From positions 186,001 through 250,000 of the forward strand of contig NZ_JAUSUZ010000001.1 of assembly GCF_030813715.1 (NCBI RefSeq): 64,000 nt of DNA, read 5' to 3'. The notes under the pieces were generated by a model that worked only from the letters and a program-made list of their open reading frames with translations, did no database searches and was not told where the DNA came from. Both the position numbers and the translations under genes were made by a program. This stretch comes from Catenuloplanes indicus. GTDB lineage: Bacteria; Actinomycetota; Actinomycetes; Mycobacteriales; Micromonosporaceae. Below are positions 51,286 through 60,264 of this stretch, in pieces (the stretch's first letter is position 1; the number at the start of each line of letters is the position of its first letter).

Positions 51286-52707
51286 GTGATCCAAGGGTTT
51301 TCGCTCAACCCAGCCGCGCCGCAGGACCTGCTGCGCCGCCTGTTCGAGAACCATCCGCGGGAGTTCGGCCCGGCCCTGCGGCAGCGCGCCGACCTGCCGG
51401 ACGACATCGTGGCCGCGGCGGTACGCCACCCCAGCCCGTGGACCCGCCGGGCGATCGGCTCGAACCCGTCGGTCGACCCGGAGATCCGGCTGTCGCTGGT
51501 CGAGGACCCGGACGGCGATGTGGCGCTCGCGGTGGTGCTGTCGCCGTGGCCCGGGCAGCGGTGGCGCGAGGCGGTCACCCGCCACCTGGACCATCTCGTC
51601 GCGCTGGTGCACGCGGGCCGGCGGGACGAGCAGGCAGCCCGGGTGGCCCTGGAGGAACTGGGCTCCGAGGACCGCCGGGCGGTCGCGCTGATGGTCGCGC
51701 ATCCGGCGCCGACGGTCAGGCTGGCCGCGGCCGGGCTGATCGGCCCGGGCCGGCCACTGTGGAACCGGCTCGCCGCGGACGACGACCCGCGGGTACGCGC
51801 GGACGTGGCCCGCCGGGAGCATGAGGCGACGCGCGCCCGCGGTCTGGCCGACTTCCCGCAGAAGCCGTGTCATGCCCGTACGGACACGATCGTCGGCCGC
51901 CGTCTCACCCCGGAGGCGGTCGCGCATCTGCTGCGGACCGAGCCGGCCAGCCTCGCCTACAACAAATATCTGACCCCGGAGACGGTCGCCGCGCTCGTCG
52001 CGCACCCCGACCCGGCCGTGCGGCGTCCGGCGGCGTACCGGACCGACCTGACACGTGCGCAGGTGCACGCGCTGATCGCCGACCCGGACGTGTCCGTGCG
52101 AACCGCCGCCTCGCTCCACGCACTGCTCGGCGAGGAGATCCAGACGACGATCGACATCGACCCGTCGACGATGGACCCCGACATTCTTGCGCCCGTGCCG
52201 GACGACCTGACGGAGTCGATCCGGCTGGCCACGTCCGTCAACCCGCTGCGGCGCCGCCGCGCCGCCCGGGACCCACGGCTGCCGGCCGGGACGGTGACCG
52301 TCCTGGCCGGCGACGCCGACCCGCAGGTGCGCATGCACGTCGCGCTGCACCACCCGGATCCGCCGCCCGCGCTGCTGCTGCGCGTCTTCCGCGAGGACGT
52401 CTCCCGCCGGCGCGCGCTGGCAAACCGGATCCCGCCGGACGGGCTCTCCGCGTTCGCCGCCGATCCCGACCCGGAGTTCCGGGCACTGGCGTTGCGCGAT
52501 CCGGCCACCGACCCGATCCCGCTCCTGGACGACCCCGATCCACGGGTACGCCGGGCCGCGGTCGCCTCCCCGCGCGTTCCCGCTGATCGGCTCGTGGTCA
52601 TGCTCGACGACCCCGACCCCGGGGTCGCCGACGCGGCCGCGGCCAATCCGGCGCTGCCCGTACCGGTGATGGTGCAGCGGGCCGCCGCGACCGCACGGCC
52701 GGCTTGA
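51286..52707 (+). CDS. leucine-rich repeat variant (LRV)/HEAT-like repeat protein
   Basis: Protein of 473 aa made of helical repeats of about 22-26 residues, most with the core A-x-(H/D)-P-(D/S)-P-x-V-R-x-A (for example AHPDPAVRRPAA, ADPDVSVRTAA, ADPDPEFRALA, DDPDPRVRRAA, DDPDPGVADAA). This is the LRV pattern, seen in Micromonosporaceae proteins and in a nitrogen-fixation-linked FeS protein. No FeS-binding Cys cluster is evident. Presumably a protein- or RNA-binding scaffold. GTG start with GGGAGGCC; alternative GTG at 51274. Confidence 0.78.
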   Translation: MIQGFSLNPAAPQDLLRRLFENHPREFGPALRQRADLPDDIVAAAVRHPSPWTRRAIGSNPSVDPEIRLSLVEDPDGDVALAVVLSPWPGQRWREAVTRHLDHLVALVHAGRRDEQAARVALEELGSEDRRAVALMVAHPAPTVRLAAAGLIGPGRPLWNRLAADDDPRVRADVARREHEATRARGLADFPQKPCHARTDTIVGRRLTPEAVAHLLRTEPASLAYNKYLTPETVAALVAHPDPAVRRPAAYRTDLTRAQVHALIADPDVSVRTAASLHALLGEEIQTTIDIDPSTMDPDILAPVPDDLTESIRLATSVNPLRRRRAARDPRLPAGTVTVLAGDADPQVRMHVALHHPDPPPALLLRVFREDVSRRRALANRIPPDGLSAFAADPDPEFRALALRDPATDPIPLLDDPDPRVRRAAVASPRVPADRLVVMLDDPDPGVADAAAANPALPVPVMVQRAAATARPA

Positions 52708-52837
52708 CGGCGCGGCGGGCACGTTCGAGGAGACCGCGGCGCTCGATGCCCCGCGTGGTCGCGCTCAGAACATGCCGTTGTCGTTGCTCCTGTGTGGCTA
52801 CGTCGGGGTGAGTGCGGGTCCCGGCGGCGGGTGGGGG

Positions 52838-53596
52838 TCAGAACAGGCCGTTCGTGTGCGGCAGGTCGTTCTTGATCTCGGGAGTGACGTCCCAGTGCTC
52901 CACGATCCGGCCGTTCTCGACGCGGAACAGGTCGTAGAAGGCGGTCGGGGTGGTCCCGAAACGGCCCTCGGAGACGGTCAGCACGAAGTTGCCTTCGGCG
53001 ATCACCTGGTGCACGGTGTCGTAGACCATGGCGATGCCCTGCTCGGCGAGCGCGCCGAGCGCGGCGCCCAGACCGTCGAGGTCGTCAGCGATGCCGACGT
53101 TGTGCTGCCGGTACTTCTCGGTGCTGAGGTAGTCGGTGATCGTGTCGGCCTTGCCGCCCTTGAGGACGGTGTCGACGAAATCGGCGACGAGCCGGCGGTT
53201 GGCGTCGGTGGCGTCGAGGCCGGTGACCTCGGTGGCGCCGTCGGTCTGCGACCGGCCGGAGACGGTCTTGTCGACCTGGGGGGTCAGGGCGTCCCAGTGC
53301 TCGGCGAGTTTGCCGCCGGCGACCCGGAAGACGTCGAACGCGACGAGGGGGTCCGGGCCGAAGCCGTGGTAGGTGCCGTGCAGGGCGACCAGGTCGCCGT
53401 CGGCGACGACCCGGTGCAGGTCGTAGCGGAAGTCGGCCGGCAGGTTGGCGACGAGTTGCCGCACGCCCTCCGGGCCGTCAGCGGCCAGGCCGCTGTGCTG
53501 AACGTAGTCCGGGGCGATCCAGCGGTCGACGGCCGACGGGTCCTTGTCGCCGAACAGCTGCCCGGCGGCGGTCAGAACGATGTCCTTGGCGGTCAT
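52838..53596 (-). CDS. tandem SnoaL/NTF2-like protein
   Basis: Protein of 252 aa with two similar NTF2-fold halves (about 1-115 and 130-250). Both halves carry a Y-x-Q-H-(N/S) start (YVQHSGLA, YRQHNVGI) and a FDVFR/YDLFR-(V-x)-G-(x)-(L/I)-x-EHWD end. This matches predicted SnoaL-like proteins whose best-known members are polyketide cyclases; no enzyme role is assigned. Site AAAGGCAC before ATG. Divergent from the AraC regulator, a likely regulator-target pair. Confidence 0.82.
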   Translation of the reverse strand: MTAKDIVLTAAGQLFGDKDPSAVDRWIAPDYVQHSGLAADGPEGVRQLVANLPADFRYDLHRVVADGDLVALHGTYHGFGPDPLVAFDVFRVAGGKLAEHWDALTPQVDKTVSGRSQTDGATEVTGLDATDANRRLVADFVDTVLKGGKADTITDYLSTEKYRQHNVGIADDLDGLGAALGALAEQGIAMVYDTVHQVIAEGNFVLTVSEGRFGTTPTAFYDLFRVENGRIVEHWDVTPEIKNDLPHTNGLF

Positions 53597-53859
53597 GATG
53601 ATGTGCCTTTCTCGATGGTCGTGGCGCATGGGATCGGTCGTAGGGGGCTTCATGCGGCGGTTGTCGCCGGGATAGCGGTGCAGAAGCCGCGGTCGGGCAA
53701 TGCACGCGGGTGCTGCCGTGCAGTAACAGGTGGGGAAGCGAACAGGACGCGCACGGTGACCACCCCCGCTCCTCGCCGTGCGCCGGCCTGCTGGCCTGTG
53801 CTGTTGGCTCAACCGTAGGAGCCAAAAAGGGGCATAGCCGGGTACGTTGGCGACCTGTG

Positions 53860-54762
53860 ATGGTAAAAAACCGACACAGCAGCGGCGACATCCCTGAACT
53901 GGGGTTCGCCGCCCCGGCCGGAACCCCGCCCGGGGTGGAGGTGCTCACCCTGCAACGGCTGCGCTCACGCGTCGCCCATGACCTGCTCGCCACGCCACGC
54001 CGGCCGACGTTCCACCACCTGCTCACCGTCAACCGAGGCACGCTCCGGCACACCGTCGACTTCACCGCCTACGCCCTCGCCCCGGGCACGTGGCTGTGGG
54101 TGCGCCCCGGCCAGGTCCAGCAGTGGAGCCGACTCGACGACGTCGACGGCACGCTGGTGCTGTTCCAGCCGGCCTTCCTGGACCCGGACACCGGCACGGC
54201 CGCACGACTGGACGACCCGCACGCGCCGGTCCTGCTCGAATCCGGCGGTGACGAGCAGCGGCGGCTCGCCGACGCCGCCGGGCACCTCGCCCGCGTCTGC
54301 GCCGACCCCGGGTCGCTGCCGCTGGAGGTCCACCAGGCGGTGCTGCGGCATCTGCTCGCCGTGCTGGTGCTGCGCCTGGCCCATCTCGGCGCCGCACCCG
54401 GCAGCCTCGCACCCGATCCGAACGACACGTTCCTGCGCCTGCGCGACGCCGTCGAACGCGACTTCACCCGCACCCGCCGGCTGGAGGACTACGCCCGTAC
54501 CCTCGGCTACTCCGCCCGGACTCTGTCCCGGGCCGCGCAGACCGCCGCCGGCGTGAACGCCAAGGAGTTCATCGACCGCCGCGTGATCCTGGAGGCCCGC
54601 AGGCTGCTGGCACACAGCGACCACACCGCCGCGCAGATCGCCGCCCGGCTCGGCTTCACCAGCGCCACCAACTTCAGCAAATACTTCCATCAGCGCACCG
54701 GGACCACCCCGATCGCTTTCCGCGCCGCCGTGCGAGGCGGCGCGTCACCCGGCCCGTCATGA
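53860..54762 (+). CDS. AraC-family transcriptional regulator
   Basis: Protein of 300 aa. N-terminal cupin-like sensor part (TFHHLLTVNRGTLRHTVDFTAY) and C-terminal AraC DNA-binding domain with two helix-turn-helix units: RRLEDYARTLGYSARTLSRA and SDHTAAQIAARLGFTSATNF, then the signature FSKYFHQRTGTTPIAFR. Probably activates or represses the divergent NTF2 gene (263-nt gap). ATG 53860; a GTG lies one codon upstream. Confidence 0.9.
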   Translation: MVKNRHSSGDIPELGFAAPAGTPPGVEVLTLQRLRSRVAHDLLATPRRPTFHHLLTVNRGTLRHTVDFTAYALAPGTWLWVRPGQVQQWSRLDDVDGTLVLFQPAFLDPDTGTAARLDDPHAPVLLESGGDEQRRLADAAGHLARVCADPGSLPLEVHQAVLRHLLAVLVLRLAHLGAAPGSLAPDPNDTFLRLRDAVERDFTRTRRLEDYARTLGYSARTLSRAAQTAAGVNAKEFIDRRVILEARRLLAHSDHTAAQIAARLGFTSATNFSKYFHQRTGTTPIAFRAAVRGGASPGPS

Positions 54763-54784
54763 CGCCCCGCAGCAACCCGGATCG

Positions 54785-55580
54785 CCGCACGCCGCCCGGA
54801 AGCTCGCGATCTCGTCCAGCGAGATGGGTCATCCCGGAATGGCGTAGCTGGTGGAGGGTGTACCCGGCACCGTGCGGGTCGTGAGACTGGGATGCCCGCT
54901 TGAACAGGTACTCGGCGCGCGGGTAGGACAGCCGGCCCCGGCCGGTCTCCGGGCAGATGTCGCCCAGGGCCGGCGCGCGGCGTCCGGCGGCGGGAGCGCG
55001 CCGGTCGGCCGGGAACACCGGCCCGACGGTGCGGCCGGCCAGCAGCCGGGGAAGGAGCCGGGCGGAGGGCACGGCGGAACTCCGTGTCGAGGCCGGGGAC
55101 GTCGAGGCCGAGGACCTCCTCGGCGCGGGCGCAGGTCTCGTAGAGCATCCGCCACAGCACCCGTTCGCGCAGCGGGTTACGGTCGTCGGTGAACAGCCGC
55201 TCCAGGCGGGCGCGGGGGATGGCCTTGCCCCTGGTCGGGGTGACCTTGCGGCGTTCCAGGCGCCGGCCGGGGTCGGTGGTCAGCGACTCCTGGCGGCGGC
55301 AGTAGGCGGTGAACGAGGTCAGCGCGGACAGGTGCCTGTTCCAGGTGTTCGCGGCACCGGCGTCCCAGCGGGCCATCGCCTGCTCGTAGACCTCCGGGGT
55401 GAGGCGGCGACCGGCAGCTGGTCGCCGACGGTCTCACGCAGTTGGCGCAAGGTCGCGGTGTAAGTGACGCGGGTGCCAGGATCGGCGCGGAAGCGGTCGC
55501 GGAACGCGTCGACGGCGACCACGAGCGCCACCGAGGGCCGGGCGGTCGGCAACGGGATCACGGACACCTCGGCGACCTCC
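54785..55580 (-). pseudogene. relic of a tyrosine recombinase/integrase
   Basis: Fragments in three frames, in family order: SVALVVAVDAFRDRFRADPG and YTATLRQLRETVGD (SAM-like core-binding domain, from 55575), TWNRHLSALTSFTAYC with MLYETCARAEEVLGL (catalytic domain with the first Arg), and YTLHQLRHSGMTHLA (HxxR box, H-Q-L-R-H). Beyond this the frame is destroyed and no catalytic Tyr follows. Relic of a phage or ICE-type integrase, or of an XerC-like gene; no att site was found. Confidence 0.72.
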
Positions 55581-55893
55581 TCCGGAGATGTGACACAGAA
55601 TGTGGCCGAGTCGCGCCCGCGATGCCATTTAACTCCAGGCAGCCACCCACCGAACGGCAGCATCGCAACAGGCCGGGACGGTGGCGGCGATGCCGGGGCC
55701 TGGCTGCCTGCAAATGGTCAGTTTTCGGCCCCGGCTGCGTTCGGCCGAGGTGGTAGGCAACGTCGGGCACCTCCGCCAGGCCGAACGTGGCGCTCACCGT
55801 CGGGTTGACACCACGTTCGGCCTGATCACTCCGGGACAGCTACCGGTCCACCACATCTCAGTTACCCGGTGACCTGAGCGGAAGGGCTTCTGG
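55581..55893. other. gene-free stretch with a long-armed inverted repeat
   Basis: About 310 nt without a gene. GGCCGAACGTGG (55779-55790) pairs with CCACGTTCGGCC (55811-55822), perfect 12-bp arms around 20 nt, 70 nt downstream of the ABC permease stop on the minus strand; probably a terminator for that operon. Confidence 0.55.
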
Positions 55894-56637
55894 TTACACG
55901 TCTCGACGCCGGTGCACCAGCACGGCGGCTACGAGGAGGGTCAGCGGCCACAGCACGTACGTGAGCCAGGCGTGCGGGGCGGTGGGATAGATGTCGCCGG
56001 CTGCCTCCGGTGTCCCGAACGCCTGAGTCAGTCGCTGCCACGCCGGGAGCAGCATCGCATGGTTGATCGCCCGCGGTAGTTCCTGGCGGGTGCTGAACAG
56101 CTGCGGGGCCAGGACCAGCAGCATGATCCCGGAGACGTACACGGCGCCGGCATGGCGCACGAGCGCCGCGAGACCGAGGCCGATCAGCGCACACACCGGT
56201 CCGATCAGGATCGCCGCGAGCAGGGCGGCACCCGTTCCGGGTCGGCTGAGCGTCACATCGCCAAGGATGAGCCCGACGATGGTGAACGAGGTCGCGGCGA
56301 TGACTGTTCCGGCGACGGTCCAGAGTGCGACGATCACAGCGGCCTTGGCCAGAATCACGTCCGTGCGGGCCGGTACGGCGACCGAGGTGGCCCGGATCAG
56401 GCCGCTGCTGTACTCGCCGAGCATCGTCGAGGAACCGGAGCCCGTCGCTACCACGATCAACACCAGGAAGCCTGCCAGGGGGAAGGCATCGCTGAGCTCG
56501 AACCGGCTCTCCGGCTGGTTCGTGTACGCGTCCACCGCCGCCGAGCCCGCCACCGCCAGCGCGGTTCCCACCACGGTCCATCGGGTCGAGCGCAACGAGC
56601 GTACCTTGAGCCATTCGGCCGCGATCACGTCGCGCAT
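55894..56637 (-). CDS. ABC-2 type exporter permease
   Basis: Protein of 247 aa, about six membrane segments. The start MRDVIAAEWLKVRSLRSTRW is typical of permeases paired with BcrA/NatA-type ATPases; the loop GEYSSGLIRATSVAVPARTDVILAKA follows segment 2. Its ATG shares one base with the stop of the upstream ATPase gene. It is homologous to the permease at 62660 (AAEWVKARSVPSTW, GEFSSRSITTSTLAVPQRQ), indicating duplicated exporters. Confidence 0.88.
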   Translation of the reverse strand: MRDVIAAEWLKVRSLRSTRWTVVGTALAVAGSAAVDAYTNQPESRFELSDAFPLAGFLVLIVVATGSGSSTMLGEYSSGLIRATSVAVPARTDVILAKAAVIVALWTVAGTVIAATSFTIVGLILGDVTLSRPGTGAALLAAILIGPVCALIGLGLAALVRHAGAVYVSGIMLLVLAPQLFSTRQELPRAINHAMLLPAWQRLTQAFGTPEAAGDIYPTAPHAWLTYVLWPLTLLVAAVLVHRRRDV

Positions 56638-57359
56638 CACGCACCCCCGGCCCGGTAGTCGACGCTGGCGGAGGTCAAGCGCAGGAACACGTCCTCCAGC
56701 GAGCCGCCGGAACCGGTCAGCTCGCCGACCGAGCCGGCGGTGAGCAGCCGGCCCTGGCCGACCACGACGATGTCGTCGGCTGTCACCGCCATCTCGCCGA
56801 TCAGGTGGCTGGAGAGGAAAACGGTGCGGCCCTCGGCGGCGAGCCGGCGGAACAGCCCGCGCGCCCAATGGACTCCTTCGGGGTCCATCCCGTTCACTGG
56901 CTCGTCGAAGATGAGCACTGGTGGGTCACCGAGCAGGGCGGTGGCCACGCCGAGCCGCTGTCGCATGCCCAGGGAGTAGGTGCCGACGCGCCGCTGCGCC
57001 ACGGGGGTGAGGCCGACCTCGGCGAGCACCTCGTCGACCCGTCTTCTCGGCAGGTCGTTGCTGCGGGCCAGTGCTGCCAGATGCACTGCGGCGGTGAGAC
57101 CGGGATGTGCCTGCTGGGCGTCGAGCAGCGCTCCCGCGTGTCGCAGACCGCGCCGGTGGGAACGGAATGGGACTCCACTGATCGTGGCGGTGCCGCTGGA
57201 CGCGGCGTCGAGGCCGAGGAGTACCCGCAGGGTGGTCGTCTTGCCGGCGCCGTTCGGGCCGAGAAACCCGGTCACCCGGCCGGGCCGGGCGATGAACGAC
57301 AGCCCCGCCACCGCGGTGGTGGGCCCATACCGTTTGGTCAGCTGGTCGACTTCAATCAT
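56637..57359 (-). CDS. ABC exporter ATP-binding protein
   Basis: Protein of 240 aa. Walker A GPNGAGKTT (about 40-48), signature YSLGMRQRLGVATALLG, Walker B LIFDEPVNGMDP, switch SSHLIGEM, with the tail SLEDVFLRLT. The Met in NGMDP and the YSLGMRQRL signature match the DrrA/BcrA group. Nearly the same architecture as the ATPase at 61647. Upstream on the other strand lies a histidine kinase, so the exporter may be the target of that two-component system. Confidence 0.92.
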   Translation of the reverse strand: MIEVDQLTKRYGPTTAVAGLSFIARPGRVTGFLGPNGAGKTTTLRVLLGLDAASSGTATISGVPFRSHRRGLRHAGALLDAQQAHPGLTAAVHLAALARSNDLPRRRVDEVLAEVGLTPVAQRRVGTYSLGMRQRLGVATALLGDPPVLIFDEPVNGMDPEGVHWARGLFRRLAAEGRTVFLSSHLIGEMAVTADDIVVVGQGRLLTAGSVGELTGSGGSLEDVFLRLTSASVDYRAGGA

Positions 57360-57482
57360 TCCGGTCACTGTTCCGGTTGCCGCCAGGAGAATCATCGGAC
57401 CACAGACCGTCAGCGATGCCGACCGTGGTCGTACGCCCGTGGCCGGATGTCCTTGCCGTAACCGCGCCGGTAGGCTCGCCGC

Positions 57483-58679
57483 ATGCCTGTCCCGCCGCGC
57501 CGTCTGCCGCCGGGCGGCTGGGTGGCGCTGCTCTGGTCGATTGCCGTGTTCTGGGCGTTGCGCGGATACTCCGGCTTGCCCGGCCTGCCGTCCGTGCTGT
57601 CCCCGCGGCCGATCTGGTGCTGGGCCGTCGTCGCCGCCGCGGCCGCGACCGGGCTCGGCGCGAGCACCCAGGTACGCCGCCGCCCCCTGACAGCGTTGTA
57701 CCTGCTGGTCGTCTGCGCCATCGCCGTCGTACTCGCTGTGGGTCCCCAGGGCCTCGCCGCCCATCCGGACCAGATGTTAGGCCTGTTCCTCCTCGCCGCC
57801 GACCTGGTGCTCGCCCGTATCGTCATGACCCGGCAGCCCCGAGCATGGAGCGCCGCCCTTCTCCCCGTACTCGCCGCCCTACCGGTCGCCGCCCTGTTAC
57901 GGGTGGTCTTTCGGCAGCCCTTCCCGAGCGACGACGTCGGTGTCACCATCGACGAGACCGTCTGGCTGGCGTATGCGGTGTTGCCCGCCATGGTCGCCGG
58001 CCTGCTCAGCTACTCGGTCCGGCAAGGCCGGGAATACGCCCGGCGGCTCCGCGAACAGGCCGCCGAACAGGCCGTGGTGGCCGAACGGTTGCGCATCTCC
58101 CGGGAACTGCACGACCACGTCGCGCACAGCGTCGGGGTCATCGCGCTGCAGGCCGGGGCCGCGGCCCGGGTCATGGAATCCCAGCCCGAACGGGCCCGCG
58201 AGGCGATGCGGGCCATCGAGGCCACCAGCCGCGACACCCTGGCCGGGCTGCGCCGCATGCTCGGCAGCCTCCGACACGCCGAGCAAGCACCGCTGCGGCC
58301 CGCACCCGGACTGGCCGACTTGGACCAGCTCGTCGCAGCCGCGACGGCCGCGGGCGTAGCGGTCGACCTGACGGTCAGCGGCGAGCAGCGGACCCTCGCC
58401 GCTGACGTCGAGCTCTCCGCGTACCGGATCATCCAGGAGTCGCTCACCAACGTGCTGCGCCACGCGGACGCCGAAACCTGCCGGATCTCGGTCGACTACG
58501 GCCCTGGCGAACTGGCCATCGAGGTGGCCGACGACGGTTGCGGCGGCGACCCGGCCACCGGGGGCTTCGGCCTGACCGGCCTTCGCGAGCGGGTCGCCCT
58601 GGTTAACGGCACCATCACCGCAGGCACACGGCGCGGCGGCGGCTTCCGGGTCGCAGCGCGGCTACCGGTCGCGACATGA
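57483..58679 (+). CDS. sensor histidine kinase, NarL-type (HPK7)
   Basis: Protein of 398 aa. Five or so hydrophobic segments in the first 170 residues, then the dimerisation box RISRELHDHVAHSVGVIALQ (phosphorylated His near 211) and an ATP-binding end with ADDGCGGDPATGGFGLTGLRERV (N-box YRIIQESLTNVLRHA near 315). Such kinases sense membrane or envelope signals and phosphorylate a LuxR-type regulator. The stop overlaps the regulator's start (ATGA). It faces away from an ABC exporter 123 nt away. Confidence 0.93.
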   Translation: MPVPPRRLPPGGWVALLWSIAVFWALRGYSGLPGLPSVLSPRPIWCWAVVAAAAATGLGASTQVRRRPLTALYLLVVCAIAVVLAVGPQGLAAHPDQMLGLFLLAADLVLARIVMTRQPRAWSAALLPVLAALPVAALLRVVFRQPFPSDDVGVTIDETVWLAYAVLPAMVAGLLSYSVRQGREYARRLREQAAEQAVVAERLRISRELHDHVAHSVGVIALQAGAAARVMESQPERAREAMRAIEATSRDTLAGLRRMLGSLRHAEQAPLRPAPGLADLDQLVAAATAAGVAVDLTVSGEQRTLAADVELSAYRIIQESLTNVLRHADAETCRISVDYGPGELAIEVADDGCGGDPATGGFGLTGLRERVALVNGTITAGTRRGGGFRVAARLPVAT

Positions 58680-59332
58680 CGACCGTGCGGGTACTGCTCG
58701 CCGATGACCACGCATTGATCCGCAGCGCCCTGCAGATGGTCCTTGCCGATGCCGACGACATCGAGGTGGCCGGTCAGGCCGAGACCGGCGCCGACGCCGT
58801 ACGGCTGAGCCGTGAGCTGAAGCCCGATGTAGTGCTGATGGACATCCGCATGCCCGACCTCGACGGCATCGAAGCCACCCGTCGCATTACCGCCGAACCT
58901 GGCGCTCCCCACGTCGTCGTGCTGACAACCTTCGACGATGATGAATACGTGTACGGGGCGCTGCGCGCCGGAGCATCCGGTTTTCTGGTCAAGGACATGG
59001 CGCTCGATGAGATCGTCACCGCGATTCGGGTGGTGGCGACCGGGGATGCGCTGATCGCCCCGAGCGTGACCCGGCGCCTCATCGAGATGGTGGCCAAGCA
59101 TCCATCGCCAGGGGCGGCCGGCCCGGTTTCGCTGAACGGCATCACTGGGCGCGAGCGTCAAGTGCTGACCCTGATCGGGCAGGGTGCCACCAATGCCGAG
59201 ATCGCCGAACGGATGCACATCACGACGCCCACAGTGAAGAGCTACGTCGGCCGGCTGATGACCAAACTCGCCGCCCGCGACCGAGTCCAGCTCGTGATCG
59301 TCGCGTACCGGACCGGCCTCGTCACCCCCTGA
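58676..59332 (+). CDS. response regulator, NarL/LuxR family
   Basis: Protein of 218 aa. Receiver domain with the acidic pair at D10-D11, the phospho-acceptor D56 in VVLMDIRMPD and K in FLVKDM; output domain with TGRERQVLTLIGQGATNAEIAERMHI as helix-turn-helix (about 155-205). Acts with the kinase upstream, probably on the adjacent ABC exporter. It is not DosR: the residues do not match, and no DosR-like box lies nearby. Confidence 0.95.
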   Translation: MTTVRVLLADDHALIRSALQMVLADADDIEVAGQAETGADAVRLSRELKPDVVLMDIRMPDLDGIEATRRITAEPGAPHVVVLTTFDDDEYVYGALRAGASGFLVKDMALDEIVTAIRVVATGDALIAPSVTRRLIEMVAKHPSPGAAGPVSLNGITGRERQVLTLIGQGATNAEIAERMHITTPTVKSYVGRLMTKLAARDRVQLVIVAYRTGLVTP

Positions 59333-60264
59333 ACTCCGTCACCCTGGCCGCGCAGTCCCGAAAATCTTCACGAACGCCGGCCGAGTCACCGCGGAAAGCG
59401 GGAGGACCGGGGTTCCGCCGGCTATCAGGAATGGACCAACCACACCAGCGATCACCCCGGTCCTCAAGATGATGGCCGTCAGATTCCCTGCACAGCACGG
59501 CATATGCGGTAACCCACGTTGCCGGTCGATGCCAGCGCCCCTGCCCCGACCCTCCGCTCATGCGAGCGAGGTCGTGGGGATGTCCTGCCCAGTGCGGGGC
59601 GCCGGGATCGTGACCGCGCCGCCGTAGTCCAGCCGAGTGGCCCGGCATGAGCAATCCTGCCAGCGGCGAGTTCGATCCATTCGCGCAGTTTGGCCACGTC
59701 GTAGCTGTTCCCCATCGGACGAGTCTGCCAGCTCGAACCCTACCGTCGGGTAACTCCGCCCCGTAGGACAGCTACCCAAGCGTGGGCCCCAGTCGGCGAC
59801 TCGACGACCCAGTCCGGGGCGGGAACCCGCCTGAATATTGGATTGATGTTATCGGTAATCCGATAATTCATTCAGCGCGCCCGAAAATGGTCAAACCGGA
59901 CCGACGAGCGGACACACCATAATGACAGTTATGTGGTGAAGACCCAGAGCAGCGGTTGCTGTGTCAGTGACGCAACAGGACACCGCGGGAGACGGCCTCA
60001 GGCAGATGACGTCCCCACCGGCACGGGATCACGCGTCAGGAGGACAGCTCCGGCAGACGCGAAGGACTTCCCGGTAGCCCGGTGGCCAGCGGCCGACGGT
60101 AGGCCATGTCGCCGAGCGCCGTGGCGACGAGTTCGGCACGGGCACGCGGCCGTGTGCGCGGTTCGGGAACAGCGCGGCTTCGGCCCTGCCGAAATCGCAG
60201 GAGAATCCTTCTGACAGAAGCCGCGCGGGGAAATCGGACGGCCGGCACCCGGCCGGCCGGCCGA
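59333..60264. other. gene-free stretch of about 930 nt
   Basis: No gene supported. One minus-strand frame starting near 59715 (MGNSYDVAKLREWIELAAG) is plausible for about 30 codons, then the coding potential appears to shift frame (to GGAVTIPAPRTGQDI), so it may be a small relic. The rest is low in coding character, with an AT-richer patch around 59840-59900 holding a palindrome. Confidence 0.5.
59849..59866. promoter_or_regulatory. palindrome TTATCGG-TAAT-CCGATAA
   Basis: Perfect 18-bp inverted repeat in an AT-rich patch, of operator form. No intact gene begins within 1 kb on the plus strand side and none on the minus strand within 130 nt, so the target is not clear. Confidence 0.45.

Noticed and set aside
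57483-59332. The two-component system as the DosR/DosS pair of the stress island
   Set aside because: The kinase has membrane segments and no GAF domains, the regulator is generic NarL type, it sits 35 kb from the island, and no box lies beside it.
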